This document shows, piece by piece, positions 17,179 through 33,309 of a stretch of 64,000 nucleotides of DNA; the stretch's first letter is position 1; each line of letters opens with the position of its first letter. A program made the position numbers and the translations under genes. The notes beneath the pieces were generated by a model. The model saw only the letters and a list, made by a program, of their open reading frames with translations, searched no databases and was not told where the DNA came from. Origin of the DNA: Cololabis saira (taxonomy: Eukaryota; Chordata; Actinopteri; Beloniformes; Belonidae); the NCBI RefSeq assembly GCF_033807715.1, contig NC_084601.1, positions 14,656,690 through 14,720,689 on the forward strand. The letters run 5' to 3'.

Positions 17179-19379
17179 GATGCAAGAGTTCATGCCTGCA
17201 TGGTGTGCTGGTTGGCCGTCCTGCCTTGAGGGGAGATTAATGCCTGAGCGATGTTGTTGTCCAGAGAGCAGATACTCAGACAGCCGCTCACACATGATTA
17301 ATTGTTTCCTTGTTGGGATTGGGACCAGTTGACTGTGGCTGAGCCAAGGCCTCCCACCCGGCATTTCCAGACTTGTGTGTGTGAAGCAGAGAGAAAAAGT
17401 GATGAAACACAAAGACACTAACGAGAGAAAGGGAATGTTATGTCCCACTTTACGGGTCTGTCTGTCATAGCACTATCTTTTTTAACATATGCAATTATTT
17501 TGAGATCAGCCGCGCGGTGAAATCTCAAGGTTTTCCTTTGAATGTGGTGAAAAGGATGAATGCCTTTGAGCAGTTGGATTTCTCCTGCAGCCATTTTATG
17601 AGCACTTGATCTGGTTCGTGCAATGCTAGAAGCTTTTAATGGACTTTTTCTTGCAAGTGTTTTCCTCTCTTGTTTACTTACAATGCAAACGCAGTGACAT
17701 GTAATTAACCATGCTCCGGCAACATGATCCAACTCAAAGGATCCCTCTGAATCACAGCAGCACATTGATTTCTCGTAGTACTAAGTACTAAGCTTCATCT
17801 ACTGTGATGTTGGGTTTCATGGGAATACATGAGTGAACCTGATGATTTATTAATTACAATTATCAGAGGCCTGATAATTCACTACAGATGATAATAACAT
17901 CAAGTGTGCTTTATTGCTCTGGCGGAAAAAAAACCCTCTCTGCTGTCTAAATTGTTCCCCCTGTTGCTTTACACCAGTATGCTCTTAAGTGCAGCAGCAC
18001 TGGTAGATGACTGAGCCTGTTTATTCAAATTTTGAAATTTTGAGAGGGGATAGGGCTAAAATCTTGGAGTAATAAAAGACAACAAATTCCCTAATTGCCA
18101 GGTATCGCGGGTGTATGGGAAAGAAACACAGCGGGTGGTGTCGCTAGACCAAGACGTCACGGTTAAAAACAAGCTGCCATCATTGCAGGGCCATTTGGCT
18201 CGATTGCACATTATGATGTAATGATGGTATGAGGAGGACTCGCATGCAACAGTGGTTTCCGTTACATTAGACCCTTAATCATCACAGCCATTATCCAACC
18301 TCTGTGTTAATAAAATGATAATACAATTTATGCTGAAGTTCAGTTCACTCTAAGGACTTCCAGAATCAGCAGATTGTTGATTTGTTCAAATTACACAACT
18401 CGTCGTCTTGTAGTCTTAAACTTATATTACTGTTCACACTATATGACTGATTGCCAGTGGAGGATCACACACGCCAAGATCTGAAGGTGATTAGGTCCCC
18501 TGACTGGTACCTAAAACCATGTTTTGTTGACGAAACACACATACAAAATGAGGTGCAACCACAAACAAAACATGAATTGATTATTTTGGAAGTTGTCTGA
18601 AGGAGGAAACAATGTGTTTGTGCTATGATGATTTATTCATAACACGTATGAAAAAAGAAAAGATAAAGAAAAATAGTTAAGGGAACGGGTAAGAGCAACC
18701 AGCCTGCAAGGATGTTCCGTGCCTCAGGGAAACTGAAGATGTCTTAAAGCTGTTTTTAATGAAAAAGTATCCGCCAGCTCATGTTGTGGTATGACGCACT
18801 GGCTTCATCTTCAGGATTCCTTTTCTCATGGGTGTTAACGAGAGAGCTACAGCCCATGAGAGAAAATACCCTAAGAACTTCAGACATTTGGCTTTTTTTG
18901 CCACCGGCAATGTCTCCGAGACTTGTCTTAGATGAGTCTTTCAGTTGTTCACACATAATGATCAAGTAGCAACTTTAGAGCAACAACTGCCTGCCATCGG
19001 TTTAGCTATGTGACTGGCAAGTCGAGCCTAAAACCGTGCGGTCTGAAAGTGCCCCTATGTTCCAGAGACAACAGGAGGTGTATTATAAGTGTGTGAAGTC
19101 TCTGTGGAAGATATTATTAAATAGATCCTTCAGGTCTATACATGACGGGGGAGAAGTTGATCTACGACCCTAACTTTGCTTCTCTTTTCTCTTTTGGGTT
19201 TATTGAGATGGAGAAAACTGAATTTAAAAAGGATTAATTCCTTTCTTTTTCTTCTGTGCCATGGACCCCAGAGGTCTTGGAAAGCATGGAGACTTAGTTG
19301 AAGGTTTCTGGTTCTGTTGTCAGATGCTGCAGCAGATCTGTGACCGACATTTTGATTTTCAGCTTGTGCAAATGCTTTT

Positions 19380-19991
19380 TTTTTTTTTTTTAATTTATTT
19401 TTCCATTTTTCAATTGGTAACAAAATCAACAGACAGATACAACAAACACAAAAACAAAAATGGGTGTGGGGGGGTCACTACTGTCTTACATATTGATACC
19501 ATTTTGCCCATCTTACAACATATAGCTCTGTTTTGAGTCGTAAACTAGGTAATCTGTTCCATTAATCGTATTTCCTCAACAATATCACGCCATTGTCTCA
19601 GGTCAGGTGGGTCCGTTTTCAGCCAATTTCTTGTAATGGCTTTCTTAGCCGCAAGAGATAGAATCTTAACGATGTATATGTCTTCTTTGCTTATTACATC
19701 CCATAGTATCAGTCCAAGGTACATAACTCGTGGATCCTTAGGGATTTTATATCCCAAAGTTTTCTCCATGGCTGTTAGGATCCCATCCCAAAATGCTTGC
19801 ATTTTTATACATGCCCAGAAAATGTGAGAGTGGTTGGCACTCAATTGCCCACACTGTCTCCAACAATATTGTCGTTCACCCAATTGTTTATTTTTAATTG
19901 TTGGAGTAATAAAAAATCGAATTAAATTTTTCCAACCATATTCCCTCCATCCTTTGGAGCTTGTTGACGTATGTTGGGTCTTATTCATGGA
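19380..19991 (-). mobile_element. 5'-truncated L1-like LINE insertion
   Basis: A perfect 14-bp target-site duplication, GTGCAAATGCTTTT, lies at 19366-19379 and 19992-20005. The minus strand ends in a poly(A) run (poly(T) 19380-19392) preceded by an A/T-rich 3'UTR. An uninterrupted minus-strand frame ending at 19545 carries CWRQC...HSHIFWAC and a KILSLAAKKAITRNW segment, typical of the C-terminus of L1-type ORF2. About 610 bp remain, so it is a dead 5'-truncated copy, probably fairly young given its exact TSD and open frame. Confidence 0.88.
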
Positions 19992-20089
19992 GTGCAAATG
20001 CTTTTACTGTTCTTTTTCATTTTAATTTATTTTTTATAATCTTTACCAAAATTTACCCAAATTAGTCATCTGCTTTTAGCAGCGAGCTG

Positions 20090-20215
20090 CCCTTTTTCTG
20101 GTGCCCGGGGAGCGGTTAGGGGGTTAAGGGGCCTTGCTCAGGAGCCCATAGTGGTTCACCTTGGTTGCCAACCCGGGGACTTGAACCTTGAGTCCTCCAG
20201 ACCCAAGCCCATCTT
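20090..20215. repeat. Interspersed SINE-like repeat fragment
   Basis: The stretch contains GGGGTTAAGGGGCCTTGCTCA and AACCCGGGGACTTGAACC. It resembles a widespread teleost repeat. Read on the minus strand it includes GGTTCAAGTCC, close to a Pol III box B, suggesting tRNA-derived SINE ancestry. No clear ends or TSD were seen. Confidence 0.4.
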
Positions 20216-22975
20216 TGAGAAATGTTTCCAGAGGTGATGGTAAAAATAGTCGCTCATATTACTTCTTAAAAGGATTTCTGTAATTTGGAGTCTGTCGGAT
20301 TCAAACACCAAACACACCATAATACATAAACAGGTTTTTATTCAGTTACAATTATTGGCTTAAGAGCTATAAAAATAAGACTTGAGACAAAAGTATTGTA
20401 AATACTTTTATCTTGAAATGAACATTTGGTTTGGCCTCGACTCAGTTTGTTGCAAAAGTGTACTTCTGGTGTTATATAACTACATAGGTTACGTTCTCCC
20501 AAATGTTTTACACCTTTAAAAACACTTACCTGTCATGGTTTACGAGATGGATCATGTGATAGATTGCATGATGGAGACGGGGCCCTGGTAATCTGCACCG
20601 ACTTCAAACCGAAGCCTTGTGTTTTCACAGGGACAGTGCTGAATTGAAACATGCCCATCTGTTTCTCTTTGTGTGCCAACGCGTCAGATCAGGTTAAAAG
20701 TCGGACAGATTTAAGTGACAGTGAGGCCAGGGCGTGATCCCGTACCGTCTGAATCATCCAGTGTCATGTTCACATGCTCGGATAAATTTATCCAAATTTT
20801 CAACCAGGCTGAGATGGCAATCGTAAAAACACATAGGGGTGTTAGAGCAAGGCATGAAATAAAATCCAGATTCTGTATCTTTTAGTTGTGTGTGTAACTA
20901 GGTGGAGTCAGATATTTCCATTTTAGATGTTCCCCTCGACCACAGCTATGAAACTTTGGGCCAAGAGCCTCACAGTACTACTCAGTCTTAAAGACCAAAG
21001 TGTTGTATAGTCTAAATAGGGGCAGTTAGTGCTCATTTCTTTCATTAAATGGCAATAAGTATTTTTGTGGCTTTAGTTTGGATAAATACCAACTCCCTAT
21101 AGTGACAGAGCAGGGTCTGTGATGCTTGCATTATACTGCCTACATTAGTCATCATTCAGAAAGGCAATGAAAGAAATGCAAACCATGAATTAACTACTCT
21201 CAGAAACATGTTTTCTTGCAGAGAGCAAAATCAAAACTGGCACAGTCTTCACAATTTAAGGCAACAGCCAGACATCAGTTATTCTTTAGACATGTTTCAG
21301 GCTGTCAGCTTGGATCAGTTTCTGGCCCATCCAAATTGTACCCAGACGGACGAGTCTGAATTGATAAGAAAAGACACACGGAGTAGGTTTAAAAAACAAA
21401 AACAGATATTGCTTCATGTGTACAGGTGATTTCTTTTAAGGAGCTGTAATGATACATTGATGCCACCAGCTACAATGTCCAGTTTCGATACAACTCTGAT
21501 TTAGTAGTTATCTAATGTGACAGTTAGTTAGGACACGTGTCTTAAATGATGCTGTCCGAAGAAGGTGACAATCCTCTGATATGACATACAAGTGCACCAG
21601 ATACTATTTGATGTGTCTCATTTGTATCAACAACGGGATATGTCATATTTTTCTAACCACATTAAAATGAAACATTTCCAAGTTCAAACATCAAAAGTAA
21701 TCATTGAATTTCTGTGTCCACAAGGCCCTTAAAAATAGCTGATATGTCCCACGAAAATAGCAAAAAAAGTAATATAAATCACTTAAACTAGTTAGTGTGA
21801 ACTAATGTTTATGTTTATGTTCATGTTCTGGATCTCTGAAAAGCGTCTAGAGACATCTGTTGTATTAAACGCTATATAAATAAAATTGAATTGAATTGAA
21901 TTGAATTGAATTGAATTGAATTGAATTGAATTGAATTGAATTGAATTGAATTGAATTGAATTGAATTGAACATAGGTAAAGTGTCTTTTGCGTCATTCAA
22001 GGTGCCACAAACAGTTAATGCATTTATGTGCACCGAGTATCTACGGGATGTTTACATGCAGAGATTGGCTCAACTTCAGCTGTGTTATCTGAGTGCACTA
22101 GTTTAGTCTAATTTCAGTCAGTTTAAGATATTTACATGCATTTTAAAACAATGATTTAAATCCTATGCAGTAATTTGATTTGTTTTCTCACACCATGCAG
22201 TGACAGCCCCACTGAAAGCTCGTACCGCACAGCCGGATTTCTCTCCCTGTCGCACCTTTTCTCTGTCTCACTGTGCTGTGTAAAACACAGAGACACACAA
22301 GAGTGTATCACCTCGGTTCCTAGAAACAGGTCGTAACAGGGGCAAAACAAGGGAGAAATAACCTCTGTGTTTATGGGCCAGGCAGCAACGCAGAGCACAC
22401 CTCTTACTCACAGTGTTTGCATTATCTCACTGCAAAAAAAGGCCATGATTGTGATGCCACTGCTGTTCCCTTGCAGAAATCCACACAGGCAGGACAGTGG
22501 GACACAGAACCACATCAGGTTGTGATTACAGACAGATTGCACCCTTGTGTAATCTTTATTGACAGCAGCACTGTTGGAAGTAGCTTGCTGTTCTACGATG
22601 TTGGCTCATACTCATGCACACAGCTCATCTCCCCTCTGTTACTACCTCCCAGAACAGAACGTAGTACAACAAAAATGTCCCACTGTTCAACTCCAACATT
22701 ACAGTAACACACACACGCACACACGCACACACAATGGGGCTGATTATCAGCATAAAATGTCTTCCTTTCAGACACCAAACATGACACTAATATATACAGC
22801 GTCACAAACAATGAATATCTGTGCAGAAAATCCCAATATGAAAGTGCTGTATGAAGGGGCGTTAAATGTGATACTAGGCCTCCTCTGTTTGGTCTTTGTG
22901 AACCACCAATGAGTAGCAGCAGTTCTTAAAGAAGGACAGTCTTTTATTTGGCACAAGCATGATATGACAGCTATG
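20216..22975. other. Intergenic DNA, no gene seen; contains a LINE/SINE tail
   Basis: No coding frame of substance. The only notable element is the pentanucleotide tail at 21,820-21,970. A short imperfect CA stretch lies near 22,707-22,735. Confidence 0.55.
21810..21970 (+). repeat. Retroposon 3' end with (TTGAA)n tail
   Basis: The bases ctggatctctgaaaagcgtc and CGCTATATAAATAAAATTG precede 87 bp of perfect GAATT pentamers (21884-21970). This arrangement is a common teleost non-LTR/SINE 3' end. The 5' extent is uncertain. Confidence 0.7.
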
Positions 22976-22979
22976 TTAA

Positions 22980-23461
22980 AGGAGCATGAGGCAGGATTTA
23001 TGAAAAAAATTTGTATACGTTTTAAGTTTTCTAGTAAAAATGTCAGATGAAGTGTTCCAAACCAAAACAAATGAGCCCTCTAGTGTATCTCTCCTTTGCC
23101 TTGAACAGGCTGTGTGCTGCAAAATGTGCTGCAATTCCGGACCGGAATTTCCCGCGCTGTCCTGCGGATGTGACGTCAAATGACGCTGCATGCGCGTTCT
23201 CGGTGGCGCACGAGTAAACATTGGATACGCGTTTGAGTCATGGAGGCAGCTTCAACGTGAATTGGGACTGAAAACAGATGCTGACATGGCTCATTTCCTA
23301 CTGACCAGGTAAGATAACATTGTAAGTCATATTTAGAGCTTGATTTGAAAATCACATGAGATTACACACGCGCTCCCGTGCCGGCTTCGCTGTTGGCTGC
23401 AGGAACCCCGACGGTCGTCGTGGCGCTAATTAATCATTTCTTATTCTTGCCTCATGCTCCT
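22980..23461. mobile_element. TTAA-flanked MITE, copy 1
   Basis: A 482-bp element with ends AGGAGCATGAGG and, inverted, AGGAGCATGAGG, bordered by TTAA at 22976-22979 and 23462-23465. TTAA target choice suggests a piggyBac-type superfamily, but the termini are not the canonical ones. It is internally CpG-rich with a perfect CRE palindrome TGACGTCA at 23171-23178. A shorter homologous copy in opposite orientation is at 58469-58808. Confidence 0.8.
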
Positions 23462-23465
23462 TTAA

Positions 23466-26094
23466 AGGAGATAAAGTCAAGTCCGGAGGGACATCAGTTG
23501 TGAACCGGTAATTTGCTGTTTTTCAAAACCTCTACCGCACACTACCAACCATGCACTGCTTTAAAGTTCCGTGTGAAGGAGCTAAATTAGCTTATTTTCC
23601 AGTATGGTGGAGCACAGTGGTTTTAACTATTATAAAGCTCCACGTTATAGCCTACGGCAGATGCCTTAAACCGGTACAATGCACCCTGCAGAGTTGGTCA
23701 GGGCACAGAGGGAGACACCCTCTCTACCATTAAGATTAGCCTTAAAACTTTTGTTTTTGATGAAGCTTATAGTTAGGACTGGCTACGGTGATTTTCAGCC
23801 ATCCACTTAGTAATGTAGATATAGGCCTAGACTGCAAGGGATCTCCCATGATTCACTCAATCAATGATTCATTGCGGTGCCCAAGAACTCCCCAAACACA
23901 GCAAAATGTCATTTTTGTCTCGTCTGCTTTTGAAGGATTTAAAATGAAAAGTTATGATGTCGTGTAAACCATTTAGCTTTATTGGTGCTAACAGGTGGAG
24001 TTTGTCATAAATTCACAAAGTTAGAGTTCCTGTTTCCAGTCTTTGTGATAATCTAAACTAATCCTGTCATGGCTCTTACTCGGCATTTCATAGACTGGAA
24101 TGTATCAGCAACACTCCATAAACGTATTTCCCTTTTTTTATCATTATTATTTATCTCAACACAAACTGGTGTAAGTTTTAAGTGTAAACAGACCTTCTGG
24201 TGTCCTGCTTTTCTATGGTATATTTTTTCCTCTATGATACATAAACCATACATAAAATTGACACCTTTTCTTTAAAATTTCGTCCATTAAAGGATTCAAT
24301 CGTTTTTTGTTTTTTTTCTAAAAGAGTAATTTATTTTATATGTCTCTGATTACTGAAGACATAGACATTTTTCTATTTTATATTACAAATCACATCAATG
24401 ACATAATTTAAGATGCGTATTCTTGGTTTCCTCTGATCCCATAAAGCATTCAAGACAGAACCGGATCATTATGATGGGAATACATGGAGCTGAAAGTGTG
24501 GCCTGTGGTCAGTGCATACTGGTAAATTGAGACATTTAGGGTAAAAAAAAGACTTGAAAGCCCAAGCCCCCCTTGACACCGATGGCTGTCCTAAAAGGGA
24601 CCCTCAGTTGGGCCCTCAAGTCTTTTGATAGGGCACTCGCCAGCGTCCTTTGGGGCTGTTTCACCCCCAACAATAAACAGGCAGGCCTTTGTCACCATGA
24701 GAGGGGGGGTCCAGAGGGTTCCTCCTCGTTATTATTTTCTAAAGTAATTATACCTTATTATCTGTGTTTACTTTAGCGGGGGGTGTGAGTGTGCAGGTGT
24801 GGGCCACTCGGCAGTAGGCTGGCAGGCTCACTGATGAAGGCGCTCCTTAGTGGATTTTTTTTTTTCTTTAACTCTTACCCTGCAATCTTTACTTGGAGAT
24901 TTTGGGGTTTTTTAGTAGTTGTATTGTAGTCCCAATGTTAATTTCAGCCCAACAAAAGAAATGCGCAATTAGGGTTATTATAGTGGCAGCTGCATGCCTC
25001 CTAGCTGTGCAGCGACAGCTTGGTGCTCGCCCGGCTCGCTGGTGAAGGGATGGAGAAGGGATGCAACGGTGAGAGCCGGGTCTGTAGCAGCAGGAGAGAG
25101 AGAGATGGAGCGGCCACAGTTGTCAGTGTGGAAGAGAGAGGAAAATATAGCCTGAGAGGCTGGTGTTTCTTCAGTGTAGACACAGCGGGGACTCTCGCCC
25201 ACAGGCTTGTGGGCCTTGAGAACAATGGATCTGCCGTCTTCCAACATGAAGTGTTATGAAATAGTCCTCACCACAGCTCCACTGGCTGCTCTCTTGCATG
25301 TGGCCTTAAGACTGCGTGGGCTGAGAGAGAATGATTGCAAATAAGCGGATACTTTATTTTTCTTTTTTAGAAGAAGAATCTTGGCAGTCAAAAGGACAAG
25401 AATATTACATTTGGTAACCTAAAATACATTACAAAGTTACAGTACAAGGTTACCCTATTGGAATTTCTCTGTCTAAACTGATTAGGAAGATATACTCTAC
25501 ATTTTCTCTTAGAAAAAAACGAATTAAAAGTTTTAAAAAATGTACACTTCAATAGTATTGAAATATTCTAAATCTGGTTTTTATTCATTTTACCACTTTT
25601 AATTGCACAATGGTGCATCTTAAGTGAACCATGTCGCTCACAAAGTAATGACAACAAAAAAAGGAGCACTAATAAAGGAATACAACTTAGCAGTCTTTGC
25701 AGTGTTGAATATTGAGGGGCCATCGAGGCCCCTCAAACACAAGGGAGCAATCTTACGCTCTCAGCACAAACAGAAAAATGGTCACAAGTCCTCCTCTGTT
25801 GCTCTCACTTACCAATTTACTCACTTGACTGACTTTCCAGCCGTTAGAATAATCTTCTTGCTTGGGGCCCTTGGTTTCGCAGCATAAACAAATGTGAGCA
25901 TCCTGCATCTCTGAATCTGAGCACTGTGAGTTCACTCAAATGTGAGACCTTGCTTTATTTCTTGCTGTAAGAAAATAGTTATTTTCTTCACTGATATGTA
26001 CATCAGTGGCAGATGAAGCCCACTATCTGGACTTCAAACTTAAGGAGAGTTGTAGAGCTCCGATACACAGATGATTGAGATAATAACTAGTGGG
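23466..26094. other. Intergenic DNA, no gene seen
   Basis: No recognisable coding, RNA or transposon sequence. Small open frames near 25,000-25,250 lack family similarity and splice context. Confidence 0.5.
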
Positions 26095-26161
26095 AAGGCA
26101 AGGCAAGGCAAGGCAAGGCAAGGCAAGGCAAGGCAAGGCAAGGCAAGGCAAGGCAAGGCAG
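26095..26161 (-). repeat. (GGCAA)n pentamer array, probable retroposon tail
   Basis: A 67-bp array of AAGGC repeats. On the minus strand the sequence to its right ends in aaacctGCCTTGCC..., the usual layout of a fish LINE/SINE 3' tail of TTGCC units. Confidence 0.85.
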
Positions 26162-26553
26162 GTTTAGTTTCAGCACATTTTGGCAACATGGTGCTTTACA
26201 TAATAAAAACGTGAAAAGTAAAGAGGAATTAAAAATACATTTTTAAAAAATGATGAGTTACAGTGTGGTGGTGATAAACAGGGATGTTGGATTCCCATGA
26301 AGGGAACAGAAGACTGACAGACTCTCATCAGCATGGTTTCAGTTTCTCACCCTTTAGATGTGTGAGACATGCACAGATGTCTACTTCCACCACTTCCAAC
26401 CATGAATGGTAAATCAGTACAGCTTTAAAGTTAAGAATGCCTCTTTTTAAATCAAACTTAAGGAAATGCAGCAGTTTGTGGTGATGAATCAAAGCTACTT
26501 AGTAGCAGGAGGCAGTGATGCCAAAGCTGGTTGACATGCTGAATCATTAATAT

Positions 26554-26610
26554 GCATCCATCCATCCATTTTCTATACTCGTTTAATCCTGTGCAGGGTC
26601 GTTGGGTAAA
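26554..26610 (-). repeat. LINE 3'-end fragment with (GGAT)n tail
   Basis: The minus strand reads ACCCTGCACAGGATTAAACG ... GTATAGAAAATGGATGG, a very common fish retroposon 3' end known from memory. Only about 55 bp is preserved. Confidence 0.6.
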
Positions 26611-27089
26611 TTATTAATAATTAAATAAAAATCCTCTTAAAATTGTTATTAAATGTTTAGAGAATACTGTTATGCTGAAAAGTATGCTGAAAACTGTAAA
26701 TCACTAAGAATTGTGCCTTTTAAAAAAATTTGATCAGATTATCAGATTTGTAATGTTAAACACATTTAACTTTTCAATCATATACATATGAACAAAGACA
26801 AAGAAAACAGTGCTTTGTTTATTAAACTGTCAAGGAAGGACTTATTCTTATGAATAAAAGCACAAAAACTGGAACGCTGGTATTATTGCACCAGTAAACA
26901 TCCAGTTATTTTACTGCTTCAAAAATGTATTGTTTTAATATAAGTAAATCAAAACAGACTTTTTTCTAGTAAAAAGTAAAACTATAAGTAGAATCCTAAG
27001 ATATCACACTGCAAATAATCTTGTTTCAGGAGTTTCAATGCATGAAAAATATGACCATAAAATGATTCTGTAACCTACAGAACCAGCTT

Positions 27090-27930
27090 CAGCTGAGATA
27101 TCTTGAAGCTGTTGTTTTCTGTTTGAAGTTAGACGGTTCTCTGATATTGTGGAGGAATTCTGGCCCTTTTTTCTTCTCAATATTGGCTCACTTCATTAGG
27201 CTTTGCAGACATTTGTTAATGCAGAGCTCTGTGAAGCTCCGTGGACTCTATTCCATCTCGCCTCATGTAGATTTGCTGATGGGATCATTGGCCTGCTGCA
27301 GAACCCAGTTTCAACCACGCTTTAGCTGTATGATAGATGGCCTCACATTTGACTCTAGAGCATCATGATATACAAACAAATTCAGTGACTTTAAAGTACT
27401 CATATCTTGCTGCAAGACAAGCCCATAACCTCTTCACCACCATGCTTGACGGTCGCTATGACATGTTTGGTTTTTAGCAAACACGGTGCATTATGACCAA
27501 ACATCTTGACTGGATGCTCTTCCAGATGTCCTGTAGTTGTAGTAAAAGTGGCCTCATTAAGCTGGCATAAGATGCTGTTTTTGACTCCTCACATGCACAA
27601 GTCTTTCAGTTTAAAATGACAGATTATTTTATATTTACTACCTTTTCAAGTCTTCCCATATCACTGCAGCTCTGGGCTTTCAGTTGGTCATTATTTACTC
27701 CCTTCAACACCAAAAGGTACAGTTCGGACACAGCCTCAACTCCTGGACAGATTGCCACACATTGATTGAAAAAAGAAAAAAACATTTTATGTGGAAATTC
27801 ATGGCTGAATAGGTGATTGCATTGCCCAAAAGTGAGGCTTTGAAGCAACACACACTCCTTATTTCAGTTGGGATGAGGTCCTTCTTCTGTAAACATTTGG
27901 TCACACCACTTTTAGTCCATGGTGACAGAA
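27090..27930 (-). mobile_element. Decayed DNA-transposon-like repeat
   Basis: Phrases such as caccaccatgcttgacggt and gtgcattatgaccaaacatc recur in a common teleost transposon-derived repeat (recalled, not searched). No intact frame or clear termini were found, so the extent is approximate. Confidence 0.4.
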
Positions 27931-27999
27931 CTAGTATATTTAAGTTAATCTATCCAGATCACTATTTTCCAAACAATCTGCTCTTTACCTGTATGTACA

Positions 28000-30077
28000 C
28001 CAGTAAAATATAATTTCAGTCAAGTGTCCTTTCAGACAGCACATTTCCCACACAGGTCAAATTTGATTAATCCCTTTTTGATTATAAATCCTGACACAAT
28101 AACACCAGCAGCTGCAAGTGTTGCCTGCACATCCTGTGATGGCTGTTGAGCCCTCTAGGAAACATCAAACATTCTATACGTGGGATGAACTCGTGGAGGT
28201 TGTCAGGGCAAGACAGAGTGAAACTCATTTTGAAATGTACACCACTTGTACGTTTACTCTACGATGGAATTATGTATGTATTTTTGTAATAATTCAAAGA
28301 TTCATAAATCCATGACCAAACATGCTGCAGACAGAGCACCGGGTCATAAAGATCCCAGGTTTGACTGGCTCCACCCACCAGTGGATTCTAGCATGTGGTA
28401 TGGAAAGTAGGATAAATGTCAGGCTGTACTTTTTACATAACTAATTTATACAATTTTAAAATATCTATCTAAAGAAAAAAAAAACATTACTGAACATGGG
28501 ACTTTTTCATTGTTTAGTTACATCATATAAACCAATAATTTGTATAGCAGTAAAAATTTTTGATGTGCTTTTCTTTTTCATTATTCATTCTTGACTTAAT
28601 TGTTTTTTGATTTTCTGAATTTTTTCCCAAAGTTTAAAGAATATGTATGTGAACATTTATGCAAAGGCACATGCTTTTGACGTCGAATTTTTGAAATTAT
28701 TGTCCATACTCCATGTTAAAGCATAATCTTTAGGTAACTACATTTACTAAATCCACCACATCTCAAATAACTAAAAATATTACCCAAAACCACAGCACAG
28801 CTAAAAAAATTGCATGGAAATATGTTTTCAGAAAGCATTTTCAGACCATTTCCACCACTACAGGTGGAGAAGGGATATTGTTTTTGGGATGAAAACAGCC
28901 CTTGAAGCCTCAGTCTTACTGGCATCCATTTCACCTCATTAGGACCCGGGGACCAAGAGTCGACAAAACATAGAGAAATGATTTCGCTGGGGGAGTGTGG
29001 CGGGGATAAATTGGCCTCTGGTTCAGTACAAGAATCCCCGCTGTGCCAAACGGAAGAGAGGGGTCTGGCTGGCAGTAGGGGCAGGCCCAGGCATGGCAGG
29101 CCTCACGCTGAGACCCCCTCCCTGCCTCTGACAAACACTGCAGTTGATAATCTCTCCTTCAGGGACTCAGCCCAGCACTGTGGGGTTGAGAGGGAAGGGG
29201 GCTGTTATGCAGCCTTCTGCAGAGGAACCATCTCCATTTGTGTGTGGCACGCACAAGAGCACTTTCACACACTTGTTTGCATTGTGTATTTCTGCTGTGC
29301 ACAGCTTATGTGCATCTTTATTTTCTTTTATCTACACTTGCGTACCTTTCTACCAGACTGACAGGTTAAATATACAACCATTATAAAACAATAACCGTTT
29401 CTTTAAAATATTTCATGCCTCTATTTAGGATCTGAACCTAGAAAAACAGCCAAATTTTATGTAGTCCAAAATTTGTCAGAGGGCACTTACAAGCCACACG
29501 TAGCTGTTGTCAGCAACTCTTATAATAGCAGTTTGTAGATATTTTAGCTAAATCCTTACTTATTTTCCATCCACACAAATCTGAACTATTGGATAAAGAG
29601 GGAACTAGATTGATACAAGAACAATTTCTAATGAGGCCCTCTCAAGCAAACTCAGGGACTATTCTGCACGTCAACTCAGAGGCAAGGCAACCTTGACGGC
29701 CCAAATTTAGAAAGTTTTTAATTAACACTCAAAAAAAAAAAAAAAAAAATCCAGCGTTAAAAGGTCAAGGACTAAACAAGCGGGATGCCACACAAAGGTG
29801 TGAAATAAATGCATACAATATGTAAATAACATACACTTATATTGCTGCTATTTAATCTTGTTCAGTATAACTAGCAGGTTAAAGAAAACACTCAAAAGGG
29901 ACCGTTTCCTCCTTACATTTTACTTGCATGTATCTGTTTGGGTTTTTTTTTTGTTTTTTTACAAAATAAACAAATCAACATCCTTAAATGTCTTGTGTGG
30001 CAAGTGGTCGACCAGTAATATTCAAATAGCAAAGTCCATGTTGAATGTCTTTCGACACTGAAATGATCTGCAAGCCA
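28000..30077. other. DNA between the repeats and the sem1 stop codon, including the probable sem1 3'UTR
   Basis: No separate gene seen. On the minus strand an ATTAAA hexamer lies at 29851-29856, about 225 nt past the sem1 stop, and AATAAA near 29316. Either could be the sem1 polyadenylation signal. The 28,930-29,170 stretch is GC-balanced and repeat-free. Confidence 0.45.
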
Positions 30078-32727
<2,650 letters not shown>

Positions 32728-32794
32728 ACACGCAGGAGAACATTAAATCCCTTAATTAACACCAAACAAAGTATAACATCAACCGATATATAAG

Positions 32795-33013
32795 AGAAGT
32801 TTTTTTTTAAAGACGAATACTGTATTTACATTTTATTTTTATTTTTTTCTTCATTTACTTGTTTTTTTTTCTTTTTCATATTTTATTTATTCACTCGTTT
32901 ATGTGTCATTCTCCCGACTTCACTGGAATTTTATATTTATTTTTTTGTTACATATATATTGGAGCACTTGTCTGATGTTTTTTGTATATAAATTCTTCTC
33001 AATTAAAAAAAAA
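32795..33013 (+). mobile_element. Second L1-like 3' end fragment
   Basis: A T-rich segment ending ttttttgtatataaattcttctcaattaaaaaaaaaa has the look of a LINE 3'UTR plus poly(A). No TSD was recognised, and the 5' limit is approximate. Confidence 0.45.
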
Positions 33014-33061
33014 ACGGTTATCAGCAACGAAAAAAACCAAACGCAGGAACGGTGGGTTCCT

Positions 33062-33106
33062 GGTGACGTCAGGCGGGCTGCTGCTGCGCCGAAAACGCGC
33101 AGGAGG
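33062..33106. promoter_or_regulatory. Diverged second copy of the sem1 CRE/GCTGCTGCTGCG block
   Basis: It aligns with 32246-32290 at most positions, including a second perfect TGACGTCA at 33064-33071, GCTGCTGCTGCG and CGCAGGAG. L1-derived DNA lies between the copies. It is not attached to a visible gene. Confidence 0.6.
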
Positions 33107-33309
33107 CGCGGCTTTGCCATGAAGCAAGGCGTGTCCACTATCCGTAAGAAAGAGACCATAGGTTTGGGTGGTAACAAATTACATTGTTTTAATGAAGATA
33201 ACAAAAAATATTGACATAACCTTGCACCATGCTTCAGCAATCTAACTCCCACCACTGACAGAATTGTCATCTGGATGTATTGCAGTTAGATTAAAAAAAA
33301 TGCATGCTC

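Larger units (their letters stand above)
10926..19365. other. slc25a13-sem1 intergenic region, no gene seen
   Basis: Mostly unique-looking AT-rich DNA. No frame here has recognisable protein content or splice-linked structure. It includes a compositionally distinct block at 11,950-12,250 (listed separately) and a TG/AG repeat at 17,127-17,178. Conserved noncoding elements are possible but cannot be proven without alignment. Confidence 0.6.

Noticed and set aside
22976..23221. Conserved mini-ORF shared by the two TTAA MITE copies (ELQHILQHTACSRQRR...)
   Set aside because: Comparing the copies by eye over about 50 codons, essentially every base difference changes the amino acid, so there is no sign of protein-level selection; the similarity is that of a noncoding repeat.
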